Position numbers and translations under genes: made by a program. The notes beneath the pieces were generated by a model, which had not been told where the DNA came from, did no database searches, and saw only the letters and a list, made by a program, of their open reading frames with translations. This document shows, one piece after another, positions 17,745 to 25,338 of a DNA stretch of 53,152 bases (positions are counted from its first letter, which is position 1; each line of letters opens with the position of its first letter). Location: the NCBI GenBank assembly GCA_021295715.1, contig JAGWBV010000042.1:1-53152 (forward strand), written 5' to 3'. The DNA is from Candidatus Poribacteria bacterium (lineage in GTDB: Bacteria > Poribacteria > WGA-4E > WGA-3G).

Positions 17745-18584
17745 TTATACCGAATAAAATTCCGCAGCATTGTGATAAAAAAGCCTATTTCTCTCCGCAT
17801 CCGATGCATCCTCAACAGCCCATAAAAGTGCTGCGACCCATTCCTGATATGTCGCCGCCAAGGTACACACGGGCCAATCACTCCCAAACATCAACCGTTC
17901 ATAACCGAAAGCCGCCACCAGATGCTGGATATACGGCTTCAGTTCCTCACGCGTCCAGTTCTCACTCGCAGTCGTCACAATCCCTGATACCTTACAGTGG
18001 ACGTTCTCAAAAGAAGCGAGTTCGTTGATGTATGTTGCCCACAACTCGAATTGACCGCCTTTTATGTCGGGTCCACCGCAGTGGTTGAGGGCGTGCCGAA
18101 CGTCCGGTGTCGCCTTGACGAGTTCGATTGCTGCTGGAAGTTGCGCGTGATTCGCACAGAGTTCAAAAGAGAGATCAAACTTAGCCAACAATTTCACGCC
18201 ATTAATCAGTTCGGACGTGGCGTAAAACTGCGGATCAGGGTGGTGCCATGCCATCCGACGCACTCCCACGACAAGCCCGAATCCTATAAGTTGCTCAAGA
18301 ATAGCCTCAACATTCGGTTTTTCAAGCGGTGCCGCCGCCGCTATTGCACCTATCATCCCATCTGTTTCGGAGATTTGTGTTAGCCACTCGACCTCCTTAA
18401 CAACATCCGCTTCGGCAGGATCTCCTTCAACGTGTACCGATCTGACGACATTAAGGTCTCCAATCGCCTCGCGGTAATCTTCCGCTGTATATCGCTTTCC
18501 CAAGAGGTCGAACCCTTCTAACCAAGGGTATTCCAAATTAGAGGTGTCCCAAAGGTGTTGGTGGGTATCAATTATTTTAAGCAT
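17745..18584 (-). CDS. Amidohydrolase 2 family protein (COG3618, lactonase-like)
   Basis: A 279-residue TIM-barrel metal hydrolase. The N-terminal IIDTHQHLWD gives the HxH metal site. RSVHVEGDP, RRMAWHHPDP, ALNHCGGPDIKGG and CKVSGIVTTA mark successive strands, and FGSDWPVC carries the catalytic Asp near residue 235. Relatives hydrolyse sugar lactones such as fuconolactone. The substrate here is not identifiable. The region between this gene and the divergent peptidase gene has a promoter and an R2 repeat, so the two are transcribed away from each other. Confidence 0.85.
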   Translation of the reverse strand: MLKIIDTHQHLWDTSNLEYPWLEGFDLLGKRYTAEDYREAIGDLNVVRSVHVEGDPAEADVVKEVEWLTQISETDGMIGAIAAAAPLEKPNVEAILEQLIGFGLVVGVRRMAWHHPDPQFYATSELINGVKLLAKFDLSFELCANHAQLPAAIELVKATPDVRHALNHCGGPDIKGGQFELWATYINELASFENVHCKVSGIVTTASENWTREELKPYIQHLVAAFGYERLMFGSDWPVCTLAATYQEWVAALLWAVEDASDAERNRLFYHNAAEFYSV

Positions 18585-18609
18585 CTATCGCTCCTCACCT
18601 GAAAATGAT

Positions 18610-18638
18610 TTGAATTTCGTCGAAATATCCTGTATAAT
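18610..18638 (+). promoter_or_regulatory. Sigma-70 promoter of the membrane zinc peptidase
   Basis: TTGAAT (18610-18615), 17 bases, TATAAT (18633-18638). The -10 box is a perfect match. The leader to the ATG at 18833 would be about 190 bases and contains the R2 repeat. Confidence 0.6.
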
Positions 18639-18700
18639 TTCTTAACCGAACAGATATTCAACAGCAGCAATCAAACGTTCTTCTTGAAATCGAACCGCAA

Positions 18701-18820
18701 GCCTGCAACAACGGCGCAGGCGGATATACGTCGAGTAACGCGATATATCCAACCCATCTAACCGAACCGCAAGGGAAAATTAAAAATCCGCAAGGAAAAT
18801 TAAAAAAAGTAAAATTAAAA
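18701..18820 (+). repeat. R2 composite repeat, long copy, directly before a start codon
   Basis: It begins with the hairpin GCCTGCAACAACGGCGCAGG (plus a final C pairing with the first G), continues through GCGGATATACGTCGAGTAAC, and ends with ACCGAACCGCAAGGGAAAAT. It then has two shorter tandem echoes of GCAAGGAAAATTAAAAA. It shares more than 80 positions with the minus-strand copy at 50887-50972. Its 3-prime end provides purine-rich sequence a few bases upstream of the peptidase start. Confidence 0.8.
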
Positions 18821-18832
18821 GGGGTGTCTATC

Positions 18833-19528
18833 ATGTTTTTAGGTTTCTTTGATCCGCTCTATTTTGTGTTCCTCGCACCGGGACTCGCACTGTCCCTCTA
18901 CGCGACGTTCCGCACAAAATCGACATTCTCAAAATATTCAAAAGTTGGGTCGCGTAGCGGAATGACCGGCGCGCAAGCCGCCGATCTGATGCTGAAACGG
19001 CACGGTGTGAGCGGTGTCCGGATCGAACGCTCAAGTGGATGGTTAAGTGACCATTATGATCCCGGTCAGAAGGCACTTAGGTTATCCGATGATGTCTATT
19101 CAAGCCCATCGCTCTCCGCAATAGGCGTCGCGTGTCATGAAGCAGGACATGCGATGCAGGACGCACACGGCTATGCGATGCTGAACCTGCGCACCGCCCT
19201 CGTCCCCGCGACGAACTTTAGTTCGGTGTTCTCTTATATTCTGATAATGGTCGGTTTCTTCATTCAACCCTTCTTACTGCTCGGTGTCGGGCTTTTTGCG
19301 GTAGGGGTCGTCTTTTCGTTGATAACACTTCCCGTTGAGTGGGATGCGAGTAGACGCGCCAAAGTCGCAATGGCGGAAGCAGGAATGCTCACGCAAGAAG
19401 AGAATCAGCACGCCAGTAAGGTGCTCAACGCCGCATTTTTGACGTATCTCGCGGCAGCAGTGACGAGTCTCCTTACACTGCTCTACTACCTATTCCGATT
19501 GGGATTATTGGGTGGCGGTGACGAGTAA
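18833..19528 (+). CDS. Membrane zinc metallopeptidase, YugP family
   Basis: A 231-residue integral membrane protein of the COG2738 (YugP-like) peptidases. The zinc motif is HEAGHAMQD near residue 103. A helix lies at residues 7-24 and a strong membrane hairpin at about 130-165. The third metal-ligand region ITLPVEWDASRRA and a last helix near 205-225 follow. SGWLSDHYDPGQKALRLSDD matches the family. A GTG three codons upstream is possible, but GGGG lies 8 bases before the ATG, so 18833 is preferred. The physiological substrate is unknown; membrane-protein quality control is a reasonable guess. Confidence 0.88.
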   Translation: MFLGFFDPLYFVFLAPGLALSLYATFRTKSTFSKYSKVGSRSGMTGAQAADLMLKRHGVSGVRIERSSGWLSDHYDPGQKALRLSDDVYSSPSLSAIGVACHEAGHAMQDAHGYAMLNLRTALVPATNFSSVFSYILIMVGFFIQPFLLLGVGLFAVGVVFSLITLPVEWDASRRAKVAMAEAGMLTQEENQHASKVLNAAFLTYLAAAVTSLLTLLYYLFRLGLLGGGDE

Positions 19529-19585
19529 TTATGTGGATGGCGCAGTGTAAAACCGCGCCTGTCAATGTCACTGAGGATTACCGAT

Positions 19586-20014
19586 TCAATTCTTGCTATC
19601 GATATCTACACCGGGCCACTGGTCGTCCTGTTCAGTAATATCAACCACGATACCATCTGGGTCTTCTATCTTGAAGGCTTCTGAAGGTAGCTCGTCCGAA
19701 TTTGGGTCATAAGGTTTGTCACCACCTAATCCTTCCCAAGTGATTGTGAAACCGAGGTCCTCACACCGCTGTGCCGCTTCTCGTAGGTTCGGAACACGAA
19801 CACCGATGTGGAGGTAATCTAACATCCCGCCGACATGTTCCGGGCGATCGGGGCCGCGGTGTTGAAACACGCGAAAGTTGTGATAACCATCCGTTAGGTC
19901 GTAGCATCCGTTCATCGTTGAGTAGACTCGCAATCCGAGCGCGTCACGCCAAAAGCGGATGCTTTTTTCTAAATCGGTCGTCCGGACGCCGATGTGTACA
20001 AGTGTTGTTGACAT
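19586..20014 (-). CDS. VOC (glyoxalase/bleomycin resistance) family protein
   Basis: A 142-residue vicinal-oxygen-chelate protein with two beta-alpha-beta-beta-beta modules. LVHIGVRTTDLEKSIRFWRD opens the first and YLHIGVRVPNLREAAQRCED opens the second. The final FKIEDPDGIVVDITE carries the usual metal-binding Glu, and the His near residue 7 and in the second module fit the metal site. Family members include lyases, dioxygenases and isomerases, and the substrate is not evident. AAAGGAG lies 8 bases before the ATG. It lies 44 bases downstream of the phytanoyl-CoA dioxygenase gene on the same strand, so an operon is likely. Confidence 0.85.
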   Translation of the reverse strand: MSTTLVHIGVRTTDLEKSIRFWRDALGLRVYSTMNGCYDLTDGYHNFRVFQHRGPDRPEHVGGMLDYLHIGVRVPNLREAAQRCEDLGFTITWEGLGGDKPYDPNSDELPSEAFKIEDPDGIVVDITEQDDQWPGVDIDSKN

Positions 20015-20058
20015 AGGATATCTCCTTTTGTTACGGCATACGGAGTATGCCTATTACT

Positions 20059-20850
20059 TTAGATCCAGACAGTCGGTTCCCGGTTTTCTGCGCGATGCTC
20101 ATAGAGCAATTTGACATCATCCGGTAACTTATCGAACGTTTCGCCGGGAATCGTGGCGGTGTTCGCACCAAAGAGTTCTAAATTCAACCACCACGGCGCG
20201 TATCTGACGACAACTGCAGTCCGTTTACCGGCACTCGGATTTTCTGCGTTGGAGTGCCAAATCCGGCTGTCCATGATGAGGACGCTGCCCGCGCTGCCAA
20301 TGGCTTGCATTTCTCCATCAATTGGGTTCCGATCACCAATGTTGTCTTCTTTGCCTCTGGGGTTCCGAAGATCTACATGCGTTTTGGGGACAATCCAAGT
20401 CCCTCCGTTTTCTGTTGTGAATTCGGAAAGCATCCAGAGGGTCGTGATACCGATGACAGCACTCGGAAACGGCTGCGGAATGTGCCATTTCTGGTTCAGA
20501 TCATAGGGGAAATCGGAGTGGTATGCACGCACCAATTCGTAATGTGGAGGTCGAATCTTATACTCAGTTTGTGAAATACGCACTTGTGGTCCAAGTAACT
20601 GCTGGAGAGTGATGAGGAGCCGCTCGTTCGCAAGGTGCGCGGCGAACTTTGGCATGAAACTGATGACGTTACGTCCCCATACACCGTGCTCTTTTCTAAA
20701 CTCGTTATAATCCGCTTCAGACGTTTCTACCTCTTCGCGAACCTCATCAACGACATCGGCGGGAATAACGTTCTCTAAGACGCACCAGCCTTCTTCCCGT
20801 AGTTGCGTAACGTGAGGTTCGATCGTTTCTAATAGATTGTCGGTTTCCAT
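20059..20850 (-). CDS. Phytanoyl-CoA dioxygenase (PhyH) family protein 1
   Basis: A 263-residue Fe(II)/2-oxoglutarate oxygenase fold. The iron ligands are visible as YHSDFPYD (His and Asp near residue 120) and RIWHSNAENPSAGKRTA (distal His near 200, followed by the Arg that binds 2-oxoglutarate). MLSEFTTENGGTWIVPKTH is the family strand before the distal His. The reading frame extends 15 codons further, but AAAGGAG sits about 6 bases before the ATG at 20850, which is therefore chosen. Small-molecule hydroxylation is expected, with unknown substrate. The VOC gene follows downstream. Confidence 0.88.
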   Translation of the reverse strand: METDNLLETIEPHVTQLREEGWCVLENVIPADVVDEVREEVETSEADYNEFRKEHGVWGRNVISFMPKFAAHLANERLLITLQQLLGPQVRISQTEYKIRPPHYELVRAYHSDFPYDLNQKWHIPQPFPSAVIGITTLWMLSEFTTENGGTWIVPKTHVDLRNPRGKEDNIGDRNPIDGEMQAIGSAGSVLIMDSRIWHSNAENPSAGKRTAVVVRYAPWWLNLELFGANTATIPGETFDKLPDDVKLLYEHRAENREPTVWI

Positions 20851-20945
20851 TGATGTCTCCTTTTGGGTGCGGCGATATCGATGTGCCGCTTGCAAAAACG
20901 CCGCAAATTCTCTAACAGAGTCGCGACTTAACCGAAAACCTGCTT

Positions 20946-21003
20946 GTAATGAAATTAGGTCTCCTTAAATGGCATAATTTGTCTTTGCTTTACATTTGGA
21001 AAG
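20946..21003 (+). repeat. R1 palindromic repeat, copy 1
   Basis: GTAATGAAATTAGGTCTCCT continues through GGCATAATTTGTCTTTGCTT to CATTTGGA. Further copies are at 22226-22282, 35444-35502 and (minus) 39671-39728. This copy is the most degenerate in the stem. It lies between two minus-strand genes and so does not precede a plus-strand start. It is followed by the usual tail AAATTAAAAG. Confidence 0.8.
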
Positions 21004-21022
21004 CCGTCCGGGAGCCCCTAAA

Positions 21023-21415
21023 TTAAAAGCCTGTTTCTCGCTCACGGTTGTAACGGACTGCTATCTTGATGAGCGGTGCAAGCCGCATCACCTTACCAAG
21101 GGAGCCGATGACACCAATCTCGCGTGTCGTTATCGCTCCCATAACGTTGAGTTCGCCTGTCCAAAATTTGTAGGCAGTGTCACCTGTCATAGTGAGTTCA
21201 ACATCTGGAGAAGTGCCGTCACAGGTGCCGCACGCAAGGGTATATTCGCCATTTGATGCCGTTAGGGTCATCTTGCAATCAGGTGCGCTGTAGTTGAATT
21301 GAACGTTCAACGTCAACGACTTCAATGCCTCTTTCGCTTCCGGTAGCGTGGCGATTTCTTCAAACAGTTTATTGATGTAACTGTAGAGTTGATCAGGTGT
21401 TTCAAAGATAGCCAT
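21023..21415 (-). CDS. SCP2 sterol-transfer-like protein
   Basis: A 130-residue protein resembling the SCP2 lipid-binding fold. It has an N-terminal amphipathic helix pair (QLYSYINKLFEEIATLPEAK) and beta strands LTLNVQFNY, KMTLTASNG and EYTLACGTC. PDVELTMTGDTAYKFWTGEL is the typical SCP2 segment before the last helices, and it ends in the LAPLIKIAVRYN helix. The reading frame runs 53 codons further upstream, but that part overlaps the divergent methyltransferase gene and lacks family features, so the ATG at 21415 is chosen. It would bind a hydrophobic ligand in the cytosol. The partner is unknown. Confidence 0.75.
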   Translation of the reverse strand: MAIFETPDQLYSYINKLFEEIATLPEAKEALKSLTLNVQFNYSAPDCKMTLTASNGEYTLACGTCDGTSPDVELTMTGDTAYKFWTGELNVMGAITTREIGVIGSLGKVMRLAPLIKIAVRYNRERETGF

Positions 21416-21488
21416 AGTTTGCGGTATAGCATACTGTGTAATACTTATGAAGTCAAGTAACTTTTTAGGAAAATTTTGGTGATATAAA

Positions 21489-22064
21489 ATGAAAAGATTA
21501 AGTCCTTTAGAACGTATCTCCGAGGCATTAGGCGGTGAGCAGAACTTGAGGCAGTTCCGCGATGTCTTCGGCATACCGAGTTTCTGTTATAAGTCTCCGA
21601 TAGGATGGATCGACATCATCGCTGAGGAAAACTGTATTTTGCGTACTTCCTTTAGTGAGGTAGCCCCTTCGTCTGAACCTACTTTCCCGCCAACTCTCCC
21701 TGTCCTCAATCGAACGATTAAGTTGTTAGATCTTTATTTTGCTGGAGGACCCGTTGATTTCGCCGAGTTATCGGTCCAATTAACATACGCTACAGACTTC
21801 CAGCAACAAGTTTGGAACGCCATTCAGCAGATTCCTTATGGAGAAGTCCAGACGTATCAATGGATCGCTGACCGGATCGGGAGTCCGAAATCAGCGCGTG
21901 CCGTTGGAAACGCAACCGGCGCGAATCCGGTCTCTATTCTCATTCCGTGTCATCGTGTTATTAGGAGCAATGGCGCGTTGGGAGGCTACGGGGGTGGTCT
22001 AGAACGCAAACGCCAGTTATTGGCACTTGAAGGTCATCCTATCGAGCAATTAGATGAGTTATAA
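21489..22064 (+). CDS. ogt: Methylated-DNA-[protein]-cysteine S-methyltransferase
   Basis: A 191-residue O6-alkylguanine DNA alkyltransferase. The active-site motif is IPCHRVIRSNGALGGYGGG, with the acceptor Cys near residue 155. The helix-turn-helix upstream (VWNAIQQIPYGEVQTYQWIA, then GSPKSARAVGNATG with the Arg finger) is intact. The N-terminal ribonuclease-like domain is present but divergent. It removes alkyl groups from guanine or thymine by suicide transfer. It is divergent from the SCP2-like gene, with 73 bases between the starts. Confidence 0.92.
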   Translation: MKRLSPLERISEALGGEQNLRQFRDVFGIPSFCYKSPIGWIDIIAEENCILRTSFSEVAPSSEPTFPPTLPVLNRTIKLLDLYFAGGPVDFAELSVQLTYATDFQQQVWNAIQQIPYGEVQTYQWIADRIGSPKSARAVGNATGANPVSILIPCHRVIRSNGALGGYGGGLERKRQLLALEGHPIEQLDEL

Positions 22065-22225
22065 AAACGCGCGAGTTCTTAATATGATACGCAACTTGTA
22101 ACCCGCAACAACAGGGTAGATTTTTAATTGATGGTAGATCTTAGAATTAATGAGGCGTGCTGAGTTGACGAGGAAGCGAGTCCAATTCGCTTCCACAAGT
22201 TCGCGTAAGACACAACCGGTAGTCC

Positions 22226-22282
22226 GTAATGAAATTATGCCTTAAATGGCATAATTTGTCTTTGCTTTATATTTGGAGGGCG
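22226..22282 (+). repeat. R1 palindromic repeat, copy 2 (perfect stem)
   Basis: The core is AAATTATGCC, loop TTAAAT, GGCATAATTT, a perfect 10-bp stem. The shared right flank TGTCTTTGCTTTATATTTGG follows. It lies 65 bases upstream of the trans-sulfuration enzyme start. Compared with the other copies, the stem keeps pairing while the loop is shorter. The rest of the gap 22065-22225 shows a partial R2-like string (CCGCAACAACAGGGTAGATT) and no gene. Confidence 0.8.
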
Positions 22283-22283
22283 G

Positions 22284-22336
22284 ATTTATGGAAGGCGCGT
22301 GAAAGGTTCAAATTCACGTCATTCCTCCGCAAGATA
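22284..22336 (+). other. Extended leader hairpin upstream of the trans-sulfuration gene
   Basis: GCGGA, GGAA and GCGTGAA on the left can pair with TTCACGT, TTCC and TCCGC on the right around loop AGGTTCAAA, giving a rod-like stem with small internal loops. It ends 10 bases before the ATG at 22347. The pairing was found by eye. It could control ribosome access or simply be an element inserted after the R1 copy. Confidence 0.45.
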
Positions 22337-22346
22337 TAATTAAAAA

Positions 22347-23552
22347 ATGACATCTGAAAAAAAATTAGGTAAAGCCACCCAAGCCATCCATGCGGGCGAG
22401 GCACGAGCAGCCTCCACCGAGAAAACCGGAGTCCCTCTGATACCGCCTATCTATCAGAACAGCACTTTCCGTTTCGCTACGGCTGCCGAGTGTGCTGAAG
22501 CGGTCCGAGATGAGGAGAGCGGCTATATCTACACGCGCTGGGGGAACCCGACACAGGAGGTATTAGAGCAAAAACTCGCTGTCCTTGAAGCCGGTGAAGC
22601 TGCACTCGCGACTGCGTCGGGGATGGGGGCAGTCAGCACAGCGTTACTTACTGCTTTGGCAGATGGTGGACATGTCGTCGCGATGGAGAACCTCTATTCC
22701 GCTACGTTCCAAATCCTCAATGAGGAGTTCCCACGATTCGGGATTGAGACGACGTTTGTTGACGCTACAGATCCTGCGCAAATTAAACACGCTATCCGAG
22801 CGGATACCAAAGTCATTTATCTTGAAAGTCCAACGAATCCACTCCTAAAGCTCGTTGACTTACGAGCGTCTGCCGAGATTGCAAAAGCACACGGTGTCAC
22901 CTCAATCATTGACAACACCTTCGCTACGCCATGCGGTCAGCAACCGATTACCTTTGGTATTGATGTCGTCGTTCACAGCATGACGAAGTACATGAGTGGT
23001 TCTGGTGCTGTTATCGCGGGTGCGATTATTGGACAAAAGGAATTCGTGGTGCGTGCCAAGGAAGGGGCACTCCGCAACTTCGGAGCAGTGATCAGTCCGT
23101 TTAACGCGTGGTTAACGCTGCACGGACTCACGACGCTACCACTGCGGTTTGCACGACACAGTGAAAACGCTACACGTGTTGCAGCGTTTCTTGAGGCGCA
23201 TCCGGCAGTCGCATGGGCACGCCACCCCGGTTTACCGAGTCACCCGCAACATGAACTCGCTAAATGCCAGATGGATGCGTTTGGGGGGATGATAACGTTG
23301 GAGTTGAAAGGTGGACGCGCCGCGGGTGAACATTTCGTCGATCACCTCCAACTCTGTTCGTTGGCAGTCAGTTTGGGGGACGTGCGCACCCTCATCTGCC
23401 ATTCTGCGTCAACAACGCATTCAGAGGTTCCCGCAGAGATCCGTCGGCGGACCGGCATTACGGACGGCTTAGTCAGGATTTCCATCGGTCTGGAAGATGC
23501 CGAAGATATTATCGCCGACCTCGGACAGGCGTTAGAGTCCTGCACTCCTTAA
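22347..23552 (+). CDS. PLP-dependent trans-sulfuration enzyme (methionine gamma-lyase / cystathionine gamma-synthase family)
   Basis: A 401-residue Cys/Met metabolism PLP enzyme. ATQAIHAGE opens the protein. YIYTRWGNPTQEVLEQKLA and ASGMGAVSTALL form the cofactor pocket. YLESPTNPLLKLVD and IIDNTFATP carry the ring-contacting Asp. VHSMTKYMSGSG contains the PLP lysine near residue 207. The late SLGDVRTLICHSASTTHS resembles methionine gamma-lyases and acylhomoserine sulfhydrylases more than cystathionine synthases. The exact reaction is not decidable by eye. It is preceded by an R1 repeat and a hairpin. Its 3-prime end overlaps the convergent TPR gene by 21 bases. Confidence 0.85.
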   Translation: MTSEKKLGKATQAIHAGEARAASTEKTGVPLIPPIYQNSTFRFATAAECAEAVRDEESGYIYTRWGNPTQEVLEQKLAVLEAGEAALATASGMGAVSTALLTALADGGHVVAMENLYSATFQILNEEFPRFGIETTFVDATDPAQIKHAIRADTKVIYLESPTNPLLKLVDLRASAEIAKAHGVTSIIDNTFATPCGQQPITFGIDVVVHSMTKYMSGSGAVIAGAIIGQKEFVVRAKEGALRNFGAVISPFNAWLTLHGLTTLPLRFARHSENATRVAAFLEAHPAVAWARHPGLPSHPQHELAKCQMDAFGGMITLELKGGRAAGEHFVDHLQLCSLAVSLGDVRTLICHSASTTHSEVPAEIRRRTGITDGLVRISIGLEDAEDIIADLGQALESCTP

Positions 23553-24770
23553 ATTTTGGATGTAATTCTCATTGATGTTATTCGATGGATGGGTTGCCTC
23601 TTTATGCGGTTCCGGGAATTCTGTGATCAACTTCTGGTATGCGTCTACTGCTGAATCTGTATCGCTACCGTCTTCATGGATTTTGCCTACCCAGTATTGT
23701 GCCTGCCGCCGGTTATCGTAATCGTAAGTGCTATTGTCGGCGACCTTCTGGTACGCGTCAATGGCACTCGCCATGTCGTTGTTGGCGTAGGCAATTTGCC
23801 CTATATAAATCTGTGAGTTGGCAGCATTTTCATTGCGCGGATACAGGTCAATGGCTTCCTCAAGTCGAGCGATGGCTTCGTCATATTTGCCAAGTCGCTC
23901 ATACGCCCATCCCATATAAAAGTACGCATCTTGACCCACCTTGGCCTCTGGATAGAGATCGATGACTTTCTGATAGCCGCCAATCGCTTCCTGGTATTTT
24001 CCTTCCGCAAGATAAGTTTGAGGGATGCCGAAACTCGCAAGCGGCGCAAGGTCCGGATCTCCGGAATCAACGACATTTGTAAATTCGACTCGCGCGCTTT
24101 CATAGTCCTGCTTCTTAATGTAAATTTCGCCGGTAACGTATAGAATCTGGTAGAGCAGTGGGCTGTCGCTGAACGGCTCTCTGAGCGCATCAAACTGAGC
24201 AAGTGCGAGATTCAATTCACCCTTTCCATAATAGCACATCGCTTTATTAAACTCCGCCTGATCTGAGAGTTCGCTGCCCGGGTATATTGCAGTTAATTGG
24301 TTATAAAGCGCGAGCGCACGGTCATAGTAAGCATCCACGGATTCAAGCGTGCCCGTCTTTTTTAACTGCTCCGCGATCTGATAAGAGGCGAAAGCGATGG
24401 CGTACATCGAATCGTCTGCCCATTCGCTATCTGGATAATTGTTGATAAGTCGGCGAAAGAGTGCAAAAGCCTCTTCATCAGTGCGTGGAATCCGTGAAGC
24501 GAGTTGATAGATGGCGTCGTCTGCCCAGAGACTGTCAGGATATTTGTCAAAGACTTCACGGTATGCAGCTCGAGCTTTGCGTAAACGGCTTTTGTCGGGT
24601 TCGTCAAGTGTTATTGGCGGATTGTCGATTGCTTGTGCTGCAGTCCATGATTTATCGGCGTTGTTGTAGTAGTTTTCGTAACTTGTGTCGGTACCCGTGA
24701 TGCGCCCGAGCCAAAACCCGACGACGAGCGCGAGCACAACACAGATTTCTGCGATTATAAACTTCTTCAT
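23532..24770 (-). CDS. Membrane-anchored TPR protein (YbgF/BamD-like repeats)
   Basis: A 412-residue protein with an N-terminal membrane anchor (KKFIIAEICVVLALVVGFWLG). A chain of tetratricopeptide units follows, with the YPDSxWADDAxYxxA spacing typical of YbgF, BamD and similar envelope proteins. Examples are KYPDSLWADDAIYQLA, NYPDSEWADDSMYAIA and IYPGSELSDQAEFNKA. The start at 24770 is chosen because AAGGAG lies 7 bases upstream. The frame is open 10 codons more. It probably faces the periplasm and scaffolds an envelope complex. The stop lies inside the end of the convergent trans-sulfuration gene. Confidence 0.82.
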   Translation of the reverse strand: MKKFIIAEICVVLALVVGFWLGRITGTDTSYENYYNNADKSWTAAQAIDNPPITLDEPDKSRLRKARAAYREVFDKYPDSLWADDAIYQLASRIPRTDEEAFALFRRLINNYPDSEWADDSMYAIAFASYQIAEQLKKTGTLESVDAYYDRALALYNQLTAIYPGSELSDQAEFNKAMCYYGKGELNLALAQFDALREPFSDSPLLYQILYVTGEIYIKKQDYESARVEFTNVVDSGDPDLAPLASFGIPQTYLAEGKYQEAIGGYQKVIDLYPEAKVGQDAYFYMGWAYERLGKYDEAIARLEEAIDLYPRNENAANSQIYIGQIAYANNDMASAIDAYQKVADNSTYDYDNRRQAQYWVGKIHEDGSDTDSAVDAYQKLITEFPEPHKEATHPSNNINENYIQNLRSAGL

Positions 24771-24924
24771 CTTTTTTCTCCTTGGCAAGTATTGGTTCAA
24801 ACTATACTAACAAGGTTCCCGAAATATGTCAAGTGTAGTTTATCGTAGAATCCACCTTTACTTTAGCAAATTTTGTGCCGATCTGACTATATCAACGGAT
24901 GTGATACTTAGCCAATTATTGAGG

Positions 24925-24947
24925 ATGTCCTGCACGAAATAGGACAT
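24925..24947. promoter_or_regulatory. Perfect 7-bp inverted repeat upstream of the amino-acid transporter promoter
   Basis: ATGTCCT, spacer GCACGAAAT, AGGACAT. The spacer word GCACGAAAT recurs 31 bases on, at 24963-24971, inside a looser TTGC..GCAA dyad. Both lie 30-75 bases upstream of the -35 box at 25001. This position suits an activator or repressor site, but none is identified. Confidence 0.4.
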
Positions 24948-25000
24948 ACGCTATGTTCAGTTGCACGAAATGGGGCAAATTGACACAGCCTTTAATTTAC

Positions 25001-25029
25001 TTGACAACATGAGAGCGGTTTGATAGAAT
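25001..25029 (+). promoter_or_regulatory. Strong sigma-70 promoter of the amino-acid transporter operon
   Basis: TTGACA (25001-25006), 17 bases, TAGAAT (25024-25029). A transcript starting near 25036 would carry a leader of about 300 bases to the GTG at 25339. The leader holds an R4 repeat (25099-25140). The 568-base gap 24771-25338 has no gene; it contains this promoter, the upstream inverted repeat, the R4 element, and AGAGAGGA before the start codon. Confidence 0.75.
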
Positions 25030-25098
25030 GTATAAAAGTATAACAATCGCTTTTCTTTTTCAGAGGAAAGCATAAAAACGCCAGTTTGAAAATAAATC

Positions 25099-25140
25099 TG
25101 TAGGTGTTTTTGCTTGGGTGTTTCCCAGGTAGAGCGGTAA
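25099..25140 (+). repeat. R4 dispersed repeat, copy 2
   Basis: TGTAGGTGTTTTTGCTTGGG followed by TGTTTCCCAGGTAGAGCGGT matches 10603-10645. It lies in the transcribed leader of the transporter operon. Confidence 0.55.
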
Positions 25141-25338
25141 ATACACACCAAAGGTTTCCTGAGTAAGGGGACGAATATGCCACTTTTCAAGGAAACCCTT
25201 TCTGCCTAAGTACCGGTAGCGAAACCCGACATTCCACTTTTATCAGAATTGTTAGCAATTATAAAAGACGTTAATCAATTGAGATGTATTATTAAACGAT
25301 CCCTATAGTCGGGGTCACATTGAAAAGAGAGGATTTCT

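Noticed and set aside
21416-21574. A 53-residue N-terminal extension of the SCP2-like protein
   Set aside because: It overlaps the divergent methyltransferase gene on the other strand and has no features of the family.
22296-22336. A tRNA-like T-arm (GGTTCAAAT)
   Set aside because: The flanking bases pair as a simple rod, and no anticodon arm, D-arm or acceptor stem can be formed.
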